DNA of 64,000 nt from Opitutia bacterium ISCC 52 (GTDB lineage: Bacteria; Verrucomicrobiota; Verrucomicrobiia; Opitutales; UBA2995): positions 1,240,001-1,304,000 of the forward strand of contig CP076040.1 of NCBI GenBank assembly GCA_014529675.2, written 5' to 3'. Shown here in pieces: positions 18,475 to 27,734 of the stretch (within the stretch, counting starts at the first letter, position 1; the number at the start of each line of letters is the position of its first letter). Position numbers and translations under genes: made by a program. The notes under the pieces were generated by a model. It was not told the origin of the DNA. It did no database searches and was given only the letters and a program-made list of their open reading frames with translations.

Positions 18475-19317
18475 TTAAGAGGCTGCCTGATCGCCGTCGT
18501 TCGAAGGCGCAGGGAACAAGTGTACGTCTGTTTGAGGATAAGGAATGGAAATTCCTTCTTCACCAAAACGATTAAATACTTCCTCTTGCACATCAAAATA
18601 AACGTCCCAGTAATCAGCGGCATTTACCCAAGGGCGAACCACGAAATTAACACTGCTGTCACCGATTTCGGATAAGCCGATGGTGTAAGATGGGTCTTTG
18701 AGAACTCGCTCGTCATCGTTGAGAATGCTTTCAAGAACGCTACGGACTTTCTTTAAGTCGTCGTCATAACCACATCCGATGACCAGATCTACGCGACGCG
18801 TAGGTTTGGTTGAGAAATTGGTGATTGCTCCACCCATGATTTGAGAATTCGGAACAATAATGACCTTGTTGTCTGGTGTGCGCATTACGGTCGTCAGAAT
18901 CGTGATTTCCTCTACGATTCCAAAAACTCCACCGCCATCAACCGCATCACCCTTTTTGAAGGGACGGAACATGATGATGAGCACGCCTGAGGCAAAGTTT
19001 GCCAGAGAGCCTTGTAGAGCCAAACCAACAGCTAAGCCGGCGGCACCAAGAATGGCTACGAAGCCTGTCGTTTTTACACCCAGGTAGTCCAAGGCTGCCA
19101 AAACGACACAGACCATCAGGACCATGTAGACGCCGTTTCCTAGGAACGAAACTAGTGTTTCGTCCATGTTGGCTTTCCCCATGGCCTTATTGACTAGATT
19201 AGTGATTTTGCGAGCTATCCATTTTCCAATTACGAAAATGACGATCGCTACTACTAGTTTGATTAATAAATCTAGGCCGTCTGTTTGAAGCCAGTTTACA
19301 ACTGTATCGATATCCAT
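18475..19317 (-). CDS. MscS-family mechanosensitive ion channel
   Basis: 280-residue small-conductance mechanosensitive channel that releases solutes on hypo-osmotic shock. There are three predicted membrane helices in the first 125 residues. The pore-lining third helix has the Gly/Ala pattern AAGLAVGLALQGSLANFASGVLI, followed by the beta-domain start FRPFKKGDAV and the vestibule domain containing VPNSQIMGGAITNFS. Length matches E. coli MscS. It is convergent with dus. Confidence 0.95.
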   Translation of the reverse strand: MDIDTVVNWLQTDGLDLLIKLVVAIVIFVIGKWIARKITNLVNKAMGKANMDETLVSFLGNGVYMVLMVCVVLAALDYLGVKTTGFVAILGAAGLAVGLALQGSLANFASGVLIIMFRPFKKGDAVDGGGVFGIVEEITILTTVMRTPDNKVIIVPNSQIMGGAITNFSTKPTRRVDLVIGCGYDDDLKKVRSVLESILNDDERVLKDPSYTIGLSEIGDSSVNFVVRPWVNAADYWDVYFDVQEEVFNRFGEEGISIPYPQTDVHLFPAPSNDGDQAAS

Positions 19318-19518
19318 AGTGCTATTGTTGAGTTAATGTGAAGAGATTTTGAACAAGTTCGATTTCCCTATTTTTCCCGGGAACAACTGGTAAAACGGGA
19401 TTACTGTATTTGATTTACCGATACAAAGCGACACTTTTTACAAAGATTTGAAATTGCCTGAATCGTTGGTCAGATTATCTTACTACAATTTATTGTAGAA
19501 TCCCAACATCCTATCATT

Positions 19519-20592
19519 ATGAAACAACCTATATCTTTAGGGACGTTTGTACCTGCAACGCTCTTGGTGAGCTTAATTTTACTCTTTGTTTCTCCGCTCG
19601 TTTTTGCTGGGAAAATTGAAACCAAAGACGGATCCGTTATCAACGGGAAGATTCTTTCGATTGAGGGTGGAGTTATCAAAGTTGAAACCTCCTATGCCGG
19701 AGAGCTTTCCATTAAGAAGTCTGAAGTGGCCGTGTTTTCTTCTGATGAAACGATCAATGTGTCTACAGATGGCGGCAATACCTTCAAGGGAACTGTATCC
19801 GGGGAAGGTGATGCCATCAAGATCGCTGCACAAGGTGGTACGTTTGAAACATCCGTTGGCAATGTAACTGCAGCCTGGCAACCTGGCGAAGATAGCCCGA
19901 AGGAAAAAGCATTGAAGGCCGAGATCGCAGCCAACGAGAGAAAGTGGAAGTTTGACGTGAGCGCGGACATCAGCGGAAAGTCTGGAAACTCTGATCGTTC
20001 AGCGGTAGGTGTTGGAGCCACTGCAGTACTTGAGGGTAAGCAAGACCGACTGATGTTTTATGGATCCATCGATAACGCTGAAGAAAATGATAACACCACG
20101 GCTGATGAGATTAAAGGTGGAATCGATTACTCGTCATTCTTCTTGGACAGCCTCTCTTAGTATGTTCGTGGAGAGATGGAAAAAGATGATATTGAATTGT
20201 TGGATCTCCGAGCGACTGCCGCGTTTGGTATCGGTAAACATGTGATTCGAAAAGACGACCAGAAGCTGGAGTTTCGCGGTGGTCTCGCCTATCGCTATGA
20301 GAACTTTAACGATGGATCTAAGGTGGAGTCGCCAGGTATTGATTTAGCCCTCATTCATTACAAGGAACTCAATTGGGGAACGCTTAATAATCTTCTGACC
20401 TACAATCCATCCTTTGAAGACTTTGGGAATTTCAGAGTCTATCATGAAACGTCACTGGATTTGCCAGTTGGAACGAGTGAGTTTTGGAAGCTACGTATTG
20501 GTGTCAACAACGATTATAATTCTGAGCCAGTCCCTGGCTTGGATGAAATGGATACCACCTACTATGCTCGGTTGCTGCTGACCTGGCGCTAA
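19519..20592 (+). pseudogene. DUF481-type outer-membrane protein interrupted by an in-frame TAG
   Basis: The first 213 codons encode a signal peptide (to VFAG), a region with KIETKDGSVINGKILSIEGG, and the start of a beta-barrel-like DUF481 domain (WKFDVSADISGKSGNSDRS). A single TAG at 20158-20160 interrupts it after FFLDSLS. The same frame then continues with YVRGEMEKDDIELLDLRATA to the end RLLLTWR at 20592, giving about 357 codons in all. DUF481 proteins are expected in the outer membrane; function unknown. A tryptophan codon TGG changed to TAG would explain the break. Re-initiation at the ATG at 20176 would give only the C-terminal half. Confidence 0.8.
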
Positions 20593-20605
20593 GCTCCTAG
20601 GCAGT

Positions 20606-21142
20606 TCAAGTTACTGATTCTTCTCCAAGCCACTTTTTGAGACTCTCAAAGGCTTGGAGGAATAATTGGAAAGCCAGGTCTTCTGGTTTGATATCTTTGG
20701 GGTGCATCCAATGAACCGCCGCAACTTCCTCGGGATCGATGATGGTCTCGGTTGCTGAAGTAGTCGCTGTGTAGAAAAGATCCAAGGTGTCGTAGGTGAT
20801 TCCGCCAAATGCGTATCGGTTCGGAGAGCTACAGAGGTATTTGAGTTTCTCAATGGGGATGCCTACTTCCTCTTTGACTTCCCGGATCAGGCCTTCCTCA
20901 GCCGTTTCATTTCGCTCTAAAAATCTACCCGGTAGTCCTAGCTTTCCCAAACTGGGTTCGTGTGCTCGTTCCGTCATGAGTATTCTCCCTTGGGTATCAC
21001 GAATGAAAACCCCAGCCGCAGACGCGATGTTGGGGTAGAGCTTAAAGTTACAGGAGGTACAATGCCAGGGCTTGAAGGATCCGGCATGGAACGTTTTGGC
21101 CCCGCAGTGAGGGCAGTAGGGGAGCTCTTTAGATTCAGGCAT
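20606..21142 (-). CDS. Nudix hydrolase with N-terminal zinc ribbon
   Basis: 178 residues. An N-terminal zinc ribbon (C10/C13 in YCPHCGAKT, a second pair in WHCTSCNFKLYPN) is followed by a Nudix domain whose box reads GRFLERNETAEEGLIREVKE then EVGI. This matches G-x5-E-x7-RE-x-x-EE-x-G, except that the usual GGF is GRF. The layout resembles NudC-type NADH pyrophosphatases but lacks their N-terminal domain. Substrate unknown. The start overlaps the end of the EamA transporter gene by 8 bp, so the two are probably co-transcribed. Confidence 0.87.
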   Translation of the reverse strand: MPESKELPYCPHCGAKTFHAGSFKPWHCTSCNFKLYPNIASAAGVFIRDTQGRILMTERAHEPSLGKLGLPGRFLERNETAEEGLIREVKEEVGIPIEKLKYLCSSPNRYAFGGITYDTLDLFYTATTSATETIIDPEEVAAVHWMHPKDIKPEDLAFQLFLQAFESLKKWLGEESVT

Positions 21143-22025
21143 TTAAGATGATGAGCAGGACGCCGAAAAAGCCCAGAGTGGCTCCGGCTACTTTTAATGG
21201 GCTAAGTCGCTCTTTGAGGAAGAAGGCTGCCAGGATAAGTGTAAAAAAGACGGATGTTTGATTGAGAATCGAGGCGACTGAAACAGAAGTATATTTAAAT
21301 CCTACAATCCAGGCGAAGAGTGCCAAGTAGGATCCCACAAAGGCTCCGATGAGCATCACCTTCCATGGAAGATGACCTTTGAAGATTTGGATTGAGTGAA
21401 AGACACGTCCTGAAAAAACCGTGAATAGAAATATTCCGGTGGTTCCTCCGAGTAAGCGAATACAGGATACCGTGATTGGAGATGCATCGGTAAGGATCGG
21501 TTTGGTTGATACCATCCCCACTGCCATGAAGAACACCGCAGCAATGCCGATGAGAGTGCCTCTGATCAACTGGTCTTTAGAAATCGCATGCTGTGGCTTC
21601 TGATAGATAGCCAGAAGGATACCTACGAGTATGATGAGGATTCCGACAAGTTGAAGAACTCCAATTTTTTCCTCTAGAAACAGTAGGGAGAGTAGGATGA
21701 CAAAGGGACTGAAAAGACAGGCCAGGATTGCGTTCCGCCCTGCGCCCAGAATCTTTAATGAGTAGAGAAAAAGTGTGTCTCCAACCGCTATTCCCAGCAT
21801 TCCGGATATTATAAGGATGAAGATATCACTGCTTGAAAGCTCTCCCTGTGCATCGAGGTCTGGGAAAGCCAACCAAGTCAGGAAAAAGAGAATCGTCGCG
21901 AACGAGTTCTTAAAGAGGGCCAATTCAATCGCTGGTATGCCGCGTACTGCGACACGAAACAAGATGGTGGCGCTGGCCCAAAAAAGCGCGCACATCAATG
22001 ACCAGGTTTCTCCCCAAAATGGCAT
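21135..22025 (-). CDS. EamA/DMT-family membrane transporter
   Basis: 296-residue inner-membrane protein with about ten hydrophobic helices arranged as two EamA repeats, first MCALFWASATILFRVAVRG and second GTLIGIAAVFFMAVGMV. Helix-packing motifs such as LFLEEKIGVLQLVGILIILVG and FFLKERLSPLKVAGATLG are typical. The superfamily exports amino acids, metabolites or nucleotide sugars; substrate unknown. It lies upstream of, and overlaps, the Nudix gene. Confidence 0.9.
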   Translation of the reverse strand: MPFWGETWSLMCALFWASATILFRVAVRGIPAIELALFKNSFATILFFLTWLAFPDLDAQGELSSSDIFILIISGMLGIAVGDTLFLYSLKILGAGRNAILACLFSPFVILLSLLFLEEKIGVLQLVGILIILVGILLAIYQKPQHAISKDQLIRGTLIGIAAVFFMAVGMVSTKPILTDASPITVSCIRLLGGTTGIFLFTVFSGRVFHSIQIFKGHLPWKVMLIGAFVGSYLALFAWIVGFKYTSVSVASILNQTSVFFTLILAAFFLKERLSPLKVAGATLGFFGVLLIILNA

Positions 22026-22147
22026 CTGGGGATTAGGGGCGGGGGCCTCACTCAGGTCAACGGGTTTTTAGGAGATAGAAGAGGCCTTTTTGTTGCCTTG
22101 GCCGTGGCCTGCCTCCTTGATAATCTAAAATCAAATACTGACTACTT

Positions 22148-22672
22148 ATGAGCATTCATCTGGTGATAACATTTATGGGAAAAGACCAACCTGGATTGGT
22201 TGAGTCGGTCGCTTCAGTGGTGGCCCGCGAGGGGGGCAATTGGCTCGAAAGTAGAATGTCCCATTTAGGTGGGCAATTTGCCGGAGTCTTGCGTGTAGCC
22301 ATTGAAGAAGCAAAGGAAGCCTCCCTATTGAAATCGCTTTTGCAGCTGCAGGAGTCTGGCTTGAGTATTACAGTGAGATCTGAACTAGCTGCTTCAAGTC
22401 AGCTCAAGCGATCCCTTGTGACTTTAGAGCTCCTTGGGAGTGACCAGGTAGGCATTGTAAGTAGAATCAGTGGTTTACTGGCGAGCCTGGATGTTAATGT
22501 CGAGGAACTGCATACAGAACTCACTACGGCCCCGATGTCTGCTGAACTGCTGTTCAAAGCGAGAGGGTTGCTGCAATTACCAGCCAGTTTGGCTCCTGAA
22601 ACGTTACGTGACGAATTAGAGGCTGTGGCCGCTGATTTGATGGTCGACCTGCAACTGCAAAGGGAGATTTAA
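22148..22672 (+). CDS. ACT-domain regulator (GcvR-like)
   Basis: 174 residues with two ACT domains: first LVITFMGKDQPGLVESVASVVAREGGNWLES, second LVTLELLGSDQVGIVSRISGLLASLDVNVEEL. This tandem layout matches GcvR, the glycine cleavage repressor accessory protein, and similar amino-acid-sensing proteins. No gcv genes are nearby, so the regulated pathway is unknown. It is transcribed divergently from the EamA/Nudix pair. Confidence 0.85.
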   Translation: MSIHLVITFMGKDQPGLVESVASVVAREGGNWLESRMSHLGGQFAGVLRVAIEEAKEASLLKSLLQLQESGLSITVRSELAASSQLKRSLVTLELLGSDQVGIVSRISGLLASLDVNVEELHTELTTAPMSAELLFKARGLLQLPASLAPETLRDELEAVAADLMVDLQLQREI

Positions 22673-22762
22673 AGTTTCCAGGTCCTGTTTATTGGGATAA
22701 GTTGATTTTCTTCGAAGGGATTTTGCAGTCCTGGGTGTTATGCTCTTCAAACCCGAATATAT

Positions 22763-23495
22763 ATGAGAATACGTATCCCAAAATCACTTTCCTCTTTCGC
22801 CCTTATTATCCTTATTAATCTTGGTCAAAGCACTGCTTCGACTGCGGTTGAAAACTTTGAATCATTGGAAGTTATCCATTCGGTGCTTCCGGCATATCCG
22901 ACGGGTATGACTTTTGAAGGCATTTTTGACGGATCGGCCCAGGTTATAGTGAATGTAAATGAGCTGGGCGAAGTTGAAGATGTATATCTAGCCTCCTATA
23001 CGCATCCATTGTTTGGGAAATTGGCCGAAGAGTACATCCAGAAATGGAAATTTAAGCCTGCAAAACTCAACGGTGAGCCTCTATCCGTTATTAAGCCATT
23101 TGATTTTAAGTTTGAAGATCGCCGAGGTGTATTTTCAATGGGAATACACGAGGCTGCCGCTTCCAAATTACGGTTCTCTAATTTCGTCAATGGGAAGCGG
23201 ATTTATAGCCCGAGGGAATTGGATGAGATTCCTGAACCCATCTCTATGACAACGCCCTTGTATCCCGCTGAGTTTAAAGGAAAAGGAATCGAAGGTTCTG
23301 CTACCGTTCTTTTCCATATCGATGAAGAAGGGAATATTCGAATGCCTCATGTGACAGAGTATTCTCACGATAGTTTTGGAAAAACGGCGCTGCTCGCCGT
23401 GGATAAATGGAAATTTAATCCCCCCCTTGGTTAATGGGAAGCCGGTTTCTATCCAGGTCCGTCAAGTATTCAAGTTCCAAGAAAATAAGAATTAG
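22763..23495 (+). pseudogene. Secreted protein with two TonB-type domains, frameshifted at a C7 run
   Basis: A signal peptide is followed by two TonB C-terminal-like domains: first SAQVIVNVNELGEVEDV to YIQKWKFKPAKLNGEPLSV, second GSATVLFHIDEEGNIRMPHV to LLAVDKWKFNPP. A stop at 23432-23434 ends the frame after NPPLG. With one C fewer in the run at 23420-23426, the frame continues LVNGKPVSIQVRQVFKFQE to TAG at 23493, completing the second domain. The single-base change at a homopolymer could be a sequencing error. Role unknown; it may be a periplasmic TonB-like adaptor. Confidence 0.8.
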
Positions 23496-23540
23496 AAAGA
23501 CCCGGTAATTTTGCACCCAAACAAACGTTTACCCAATGAG

Positions 23541-23570
23541 TAGGAGGAGTATTGATCTCCTCCTATTTAT
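23541..23570. terminator. Stem-loop between the TonB-like and sigma factor genes
   Basis: A perfect 9-bp stem, TAGGAGGAG (23541-23549) with CTCCTCCTA (23557-23565) and a 7-nt loop, followed by TTTAT. It lies between two convergent genes. Confidence 0.7.
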
Positions 23571-23595
23571 GTTACTTAAGCCTTAAGAGGATATT

Positions 23596-24196
23596 CTAAC
23601 CTGTTGCTTGGTCCGGAGTGGCCGCAATCCGATCTGTCTCTGAAAACTTGGGTAGCAGGGCTCGTTTCAATTGTTTGCGAGTACGGTAGAGGCGAGTTTC
23701 AACGCCCTTAGTGCTACAACCGACTATTTCAGCGATCTCCTTGTAGGAAAGGCCTTCATGCTGGTAGAGTATTAATGTGGTTTTCAGATCGTGCGGAAGG
23801 TTGCTAATTGCCTTTTTTAAGTATTCAACCATGTCGTTGGTCGCTGCGCTCGTGTCGGGGGGTTGGCTCCGAATCAGAAGGATCCGTTTTTACCGTATTT
23901 TCAGACTCTTCAGCTGAATTTCTCATGTTAAGTAAGGCAACTGTAGGGTGGCGTCTTTTCCAGCGGCCAAAGTTGCGGCATTGGTTGGCCAAGGTCGTGA
24001 AAAGCCAAGCTGAAAGGCGGGTATCTGGTCTGAATTTGTCTTTGTTCTTATAGACTTTTACAAAAGTTTCTTGGACGAGGTCTTGTGCATCCGTTTCATT
24101 TTGCACGTAGCGCCATGCAAAGCTGGTTAACGGTCGTTCCCAACGATCCATGATTTCGTTGAGAGCGGAATCTCTTCCGTTTCTCAGCTCCTCCAA
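23596..24196 (-). pseudogene. ECF-type RNA polymerase sigma factor, frameshifted between sigma2 and sigma4
   Basis: The upstream part has a sigma70 region 2 (LTSFAWRYVQNETDAQDLVQ and ETFVKVYKNKDKFRPDTRLS, then AWLFTTLANQCRN). The downstream part has region 4 (LPHDLKTTLILYQHEGLSYKEI, then AEIVGCSTKGVETRLYRTRKQLK). They are in different frames: the first ends in a stop at 23825. Removing one base from the G6 run at 23857-23862 joins them as EPTPDTSAATNDMVEYLKKA. The only plausible start is TTG at 24196, since upstream in-frame codons lead to a stop without ATG. It is the last gene of the anti-sigma/CnrX-like cluster. Confidence 0.85.
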
Positions 24197-24251
24197 GAGT
24201 CGGAGGTCTGTCTGAGTATCGTGGGGCTTGGATTGAGGAAGTTAAAGTCGA

Positions 24252-24704
24252 TTAAGATTCTTCCGGTAGGCTGGTTTTGAAGTCTTTGAGTAATTCGTCG
24301 AATCGGGCCTTTTGATTCACGTTCATTACATCCCCAATTTTAGTTAAAAAGCTTTCAGTAGATGAGTCTCTGGTTTTATCGAGGTCTACCTTATCCTGTA
24401 AGTATTTGTAGAATGCGATGAAATCGATGCGGTCGTTTTCTACGCGTTCTTCTTCAAGAGAAGCGAGCCGTTGTTCCAATACTTGGATTTGTTCCTCCAG
24501 TTGAATGACTTCTGGCTGATGATCTCGGTGCATGGCTACGACCACTTCAAACTGTTCTTCGCTTAAAGACAGATAATCCTGAATCCAGCTCAACTTGCAT
24601 TCCAGGGTATCCTCTTCGCAGGGCTTGAATGAATTGAAATAGAGGGAGTGGGCGAACAGACCAGCGGTCAGGCCCAGGACAATGGTAAGAATGCTGCTTT
24701 TCAC
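24252..24704 (-). CDS. CnrX-like periplasmic sensor protein
   Basis: 150 residues: an N-terminal membrane anchor or signal (MKSSILTIVLGLTAGLFAHSLYF), then a helical region with LSLSEEQFEVVVAMHRDHQPEVIQL and a coiled coil (QIQVLEQRLASLEEERVEND). The hairpin of long helices and the L-x-L-s-x-e-Q pattern match CnrX/ZraP/CpxP-like periplasmic metal or stress sensors. It overlaps the anti-sigma-like gene by 4 bp and precedes the sigma gene, as expected for a sensor/anti-sigma/sigma module. The inducing signal is unknown. Confidence 0.7.
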   Translation of the reverse strand: MKSSILTIVLGLTAGLFAHSLYFNSFKPCEEDTLECKLSWIQDYLSLSEEQFEVVVAMHRDHQPEVIQLEEQIQVLEQRLASLEEERVENDRIDFIAFYKYLQDKVDLDKTRDSSTESFLTKIGDVMNVNQKARFDELLKDFKTSLPEES

Positions 24705-25036
24705 TGTGTGTCCTTCTTTTCTAGAAGCTGAGTCCGAGCTTCAATGAGCTGAATGTAGTTTTGGGCCAGTTCCTCCGTTCGAATACTCGAACTACGATCC
24801 AAGCGAAGTTCTGCAATCAGAATGCCGCAAACGATGCTCGCGGCTACAAAAGCAGTGGCTCCTAATGGCTTTGAAATTATTTCCAGTAGTGGTGATAGCC
24901 AATGTCGATAGGATTGGGCTTTTCTGGAATCTTCCGCAGCTATGCGGGTCCACACACGCTTTTTGAGTTGAGGATCAGAGGCAGGTGCATTCTTCCATTT
25001 CCTCAACAAGAAATCCAATTCGTTTTTATCGCTCAT
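24701..25036 (-). CDS. Putative membrane anti-sigma protein
   Basis: 111 residues with a cytoplasmic basic N-terminal part (LDFLLRKWKNAPASDPQLKK), one membrane helix (GATAFVAASIVCGILIAEL), and a short periplasmic tail. Topology and position before a CnrX-like sensor and an ECF sigma factor suggest an anti-sigma factor. There is no recognisable zinc-finger anti-sigma motif, so this is inferred from context. It is the first gene of the cluster. Confidence 0.6.
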   Translation of the reverse strand: MSDKNELDFLLRKWKNAPASDPQLKKRVWTRIAAEDSRKAQSYRHWLSPLLEIISKPLGATAFVAASIVCGILIAELRLDRSSSIRTEELAQNYIQLIEARTQLLEKKDTQ

Positions 25037-25175
25037 ATTCTATAAGCATAACTATGCATGAGTAATAACCCCGCGGAGAGTCATTACCCTTCAATGAATT
25101 AAGCGAGGTACGAAAAAGCTTCAACAGGATTTATATTTAACCCTGAACTCTTTAAACCGCCGACAATTCTACTAT

Positions 25176-26180
25176 TTAACTCGTGCTGGTCGGGCGGACA
25201 AATGGGGCACTATGCCGATGCGGAGGCGGTGTGATGCCATCCTGTTTAGCCAATAGGTCCTCTGATAACTGAGCATTTGCTCCGGCAATTGCATCTTCAA
25301 CTTGCTTCAGTGTTTTAACTCCCAGTACTACGGAAGACATAGCTTGCTGTGCTAAGGTCCAGGCGACGGTGTATTGAGAAAATGGAATACCTGCTTCTTT
25401 TGCCAATGCTTCAGTGGCTTCTAGCTGATTATAAATGCCTTCTTCAGGATTCGATAGCCAGTTGGGGTTTTCCTGCATCCGGGATCCTTCAGGGATTTCC
25501 TGCCCTCGCTTGTATTTACCGGTTAGCAGCCCACCTTCAAGGATTTGATAGGGTGTGACACCGATGTTGTGCTTGTCGCAAAATTCAAGATCGATGTTGA
25601 AGTGGCGTTTCAGCATACTGTAGGGGATTTGAGAGGACACCGGTTTGGGCCACCCATGTTTATCTGATAACCAGAGCAACTCGCAGAGATCGAAAGCGAA
25701 GTGATTGGACACACCAAAAGATCGGATTTTCCCCTGGCGGACAGCCGTTTCAATCGCACTCAAGGTTGCTTCTAGTGGTGTATGTTTGTCGGGCCAATGA
25801 AGAATGTAGAGGTCGATGTAATCGGTGTTCAGGCGTTTAAGGCTGGCATCCAGCTCTCTTCCAATCGTGGTAGGGGAAAGTCCGGCATCTTGTGGGCCAG
25901 GACCGAGTGGTGCGCCTACCTTGGTCGCGAGGATCACCCGGTCTCTTCTATCTGAAAGAGCTTTTCCGAGTATCTCTTCTGCGACACCGCCCGAAGAGCC
26001 CAATACTCGATTGTAGCCTTCGTAGGCATTTGCCGTATCTATAAAGTTGATACCCAAATCAATGGCTCCATGAGTTAATTTTATCGCATCGGCCCCTTCA
26101 ACAGGCGAACCGTAGGTCATTGTTCCGAGACAAACAGGAGATACAAGAAGGCCACTTGAGCCGAGAGATCGAAATTTCAT
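25176..26180 (-). CDS. Aldo/keto reductase
   Basis: 334-residue NAD(P)H-dependent oxidoreductase with a TIM-barrel fold. The catalytic tetrad is visible as D and Y in FIDTANAYEGY, K in VILATKVGAPLG and H in LYILHWPD. Cofactor-binding elements SQIPYSML and SSVVLGVKTLKQVEDAI follow. It has no signal peptide and so is cytoplasmic. It lies 17 bp downstream of a sulfatase on the same strand and probably belongs to the glycan locus, perhaps acting on a released sugar; this is inferred. Confidence 0.93.
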   Translation of the reverse strand: MKFRSLGSSGLLVSPVCLGTMTYGSPVEGADAIKLTHGAIDLGINFIDTANAYEGYNRVLGSSGGVAEEILGKALSDRRDRVILATKVGAPLGPGPQDAGLSPTTIGRELDASLKRLNTDYIDLYILHWPDKHTPLEATLSAIETAVRQGKIRSFGVSNHFAFDLCELLWLSDKHGWPKPVSSQIPYSMLKRHFNIDLEFCDKHNIGVTPYQILEGGLLTGKYKRGQEIPEGSRMQENPNWLSNPEEGIYNQLEATEALAKEAGIPFSQYTVAWTLAQQAMSSVVLGVKTLKQVEDAIAGANAQLSEDLLAKQDGITPPPHRHSAPFVRPTSTS

Positions 26181-26197
26181 AGGTTATGAGTTTTGGA

Positions 26198-27646
26198 TTA
26201 AAGTCTTGGTGGATTAAATGGCGACGTTGGGACCTGCCCATTGACCGTTTTTCTTAGCTTTGCGCTCAGCTCTCGAATGGTTTTCGTATAAGCTGGGTTT
26301 GATGCTAAATTATTGAACTCGTTAGGGTCTTCAAAGTGATCATAAAGTTCCACTCCTTGCTGGCCTTCATTCCATTCGTTGTAACGCCAGCGATCGGTGC
26401 GAATGCTGGCACCCATGACAGGGAGGCCGTCACCTGGGCGGAGCACTTGGGTGAAAGCTTCGCCTTTCCATTTCTTATTAGGATTGTTGAGCAAGGGGAG
26501 CAGGCTTTTCCCTTCAGCGTCCTTTGGTGATTCCAATCCGCAAAGTTCTGCTATGGTTGGGTAGATATCTACAAACTCGACAATTTGTTTACTGGGCTTG
26601 CCGTTTCCTTTTTGGTTGGGGCTATAAATGATTAAGGGCGCCGAAGCTGATTCCTCAAACAGGCAACGTTTTTGCCAGATGCCATTATGTTCTCCCAGAT
26701 TATAGCCATGGTCACTCCAGAACGCGACAACCGTGTTATCTGCCAGTCCCAGCTCTTCCAAGGCGTCTAATAATCTTCCAACCTGTGCGTCCACAAAGCT
26801 TACATTGGCATAGTAAGCCTGTTTGGCTTTAAGGACATCTTCGATGGCCAGGTTGTAATTGGGGACCGGGTTGTTGTGGGCAAATGCGATTTTTGGGATG
26901 TCTTCTCGATCACCTTCCGGTGCGTAGGGTATTTTGATTTTTTCTATTGGGTAGAGGTCCCAATACTTTTTCGGAGCTACATACGGTGTGTGTGGGCGGA
27001 AAAATCCTGCGGCCAGGAAGAACGGCTTATCTTTATTTTCCTTCATCAGGCGAATAGCCTCCGTGGTTATCATTCCATCCGTTTGCTCCTCATCTGTTCC
27101 TTCTGCAGCCAGCCAACTCAACGCTGCACTGATTTGTCTATGCGGCTCCAGATTGGTGATGAGATGCTCTTCGTCTTTGTCTCGCCCTTTGGGGTTTACT
27201 ACCTGATTCCAAGAAGCGGGATCGTCTAAGCCATTGGTCCCTATTTGTCTGGGGACGCCATAGTGGTATATCTTGCCCACTCGCATGGACTTGTAACCGG
27301 CCTTCTGGAAAAGCTGGGGTAGGGTAACTGCGTTTGGAGCAGCATCTCGAAAGTGAACTTCCAGGTCGTAGACCTTGATCGTATCGGGCCGTAGACCGGT
27401 CATCAGCGATGCACGGGTAGGATTACAAAGGGGTATCTGGCAGTAAGCGTTGTCGAATCGAACTCCCATGTTTGATAGACGATCCAGATTTGGCGTTACA
27501 GCGATCGGATCTCCAAAGCAAGCGATTGAGCTGGTCAGGTCATCCGCGGCGATGAATAGAACGTTTAGTTTCTCTTCTTTAGCGGATAGGGCACCTGAGA
27601 ATACGGAAAGGAGAGTAAGAAAAAGAAATATAGTCAGTCGAACCAT
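26198..27646 (-). CDS. Exported sulfatase, iduronate-2-sulfatase-like
   Basis: 482 residues with a signal peptide ([22 protein letters not shown]). Metal ligands are in [10 protein letters not shown]. The formylglycine site is C74 in [13 protein letters not shown], with Thr in place of the usual Ser/Ala of C-x-S/A-x-R or C-x-P-S-R. Later motifs are GKIYHYG and [17 protein letters not shown] with the second Asp-His metal site. It needs oxidation of C74 to formylglycine; no maturation enzyme is in the window. Likely removes sulfate esters from a polysaccharide in the periplasm. A weak operator-like motif precedes it. Confidence 0.93.
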   Translation of the reverse strand: MVRLTIFLFLTLLSVFSGALSAKEEKLNVLFIAADDLTSSIACFGDPIAVTPNLDRLSNMGVRFDNAYCQIPLCNPTRASLMTGLRPDTIKVYDLEVHFRDAAPNAVTLPQLFQKAGYKSMRVGKIYHYGVPRQIGTNGLDDPASWNQVVNPKGRDKDEEHLITNLEPHRQISAALSWLAAEGTDEEQTDGMITTEAIRLMKENKDKPFFLAAGFFRPHTPYVAPKKYWDLYPIEKIKIPYAPEGDREDIPKIAFAHNNPVPNYNLAIEDVLKAKQAYYANVSFVDAQVGRLLDALEELGLADNTVVAFWSDHGYNLGEHNGIWQKRCLFEESASAPLIIYSPNQKGNGKPSKQIVEFVDIYPTIAELCGLESPKDAEGKSLLPLLNNPNKKWKGEAFTQVLRPGDGLPVMGASIRTDRWRYNEWNEGQQGVELYDHFEDPNEFNNLASNPAYTKTIRELSAKLRKTVNGQVPTSPFNPPRL

Positions 27647-27710
27647 GAAGCGATGGGATTCTTCCAGATTTGAAGAAAATAGACATCGTTTAAAACAAGC
27701 CCGCTTGCTT

Positions 27711-27728
27711 CAAGTGTTTAACTGAATT
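27711..27728. promoter_or_regulatory. Weak LacI-operator-like motif upstream of a sulfatase
   Basis: CAAGTGTTTAACTGAA lies in the 88-bp gap upstream of the 26198-27646 sulfatase. Its core AAGTGTTTAACT matches the reverse complement of the operator candidates at 33397 and 39010 (AACTGTTTAAGT) in 10 of 12 positions. Weaker than the other candidates. Confidence 0.3.
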
Positions 27729-27734
27729 TACAGT

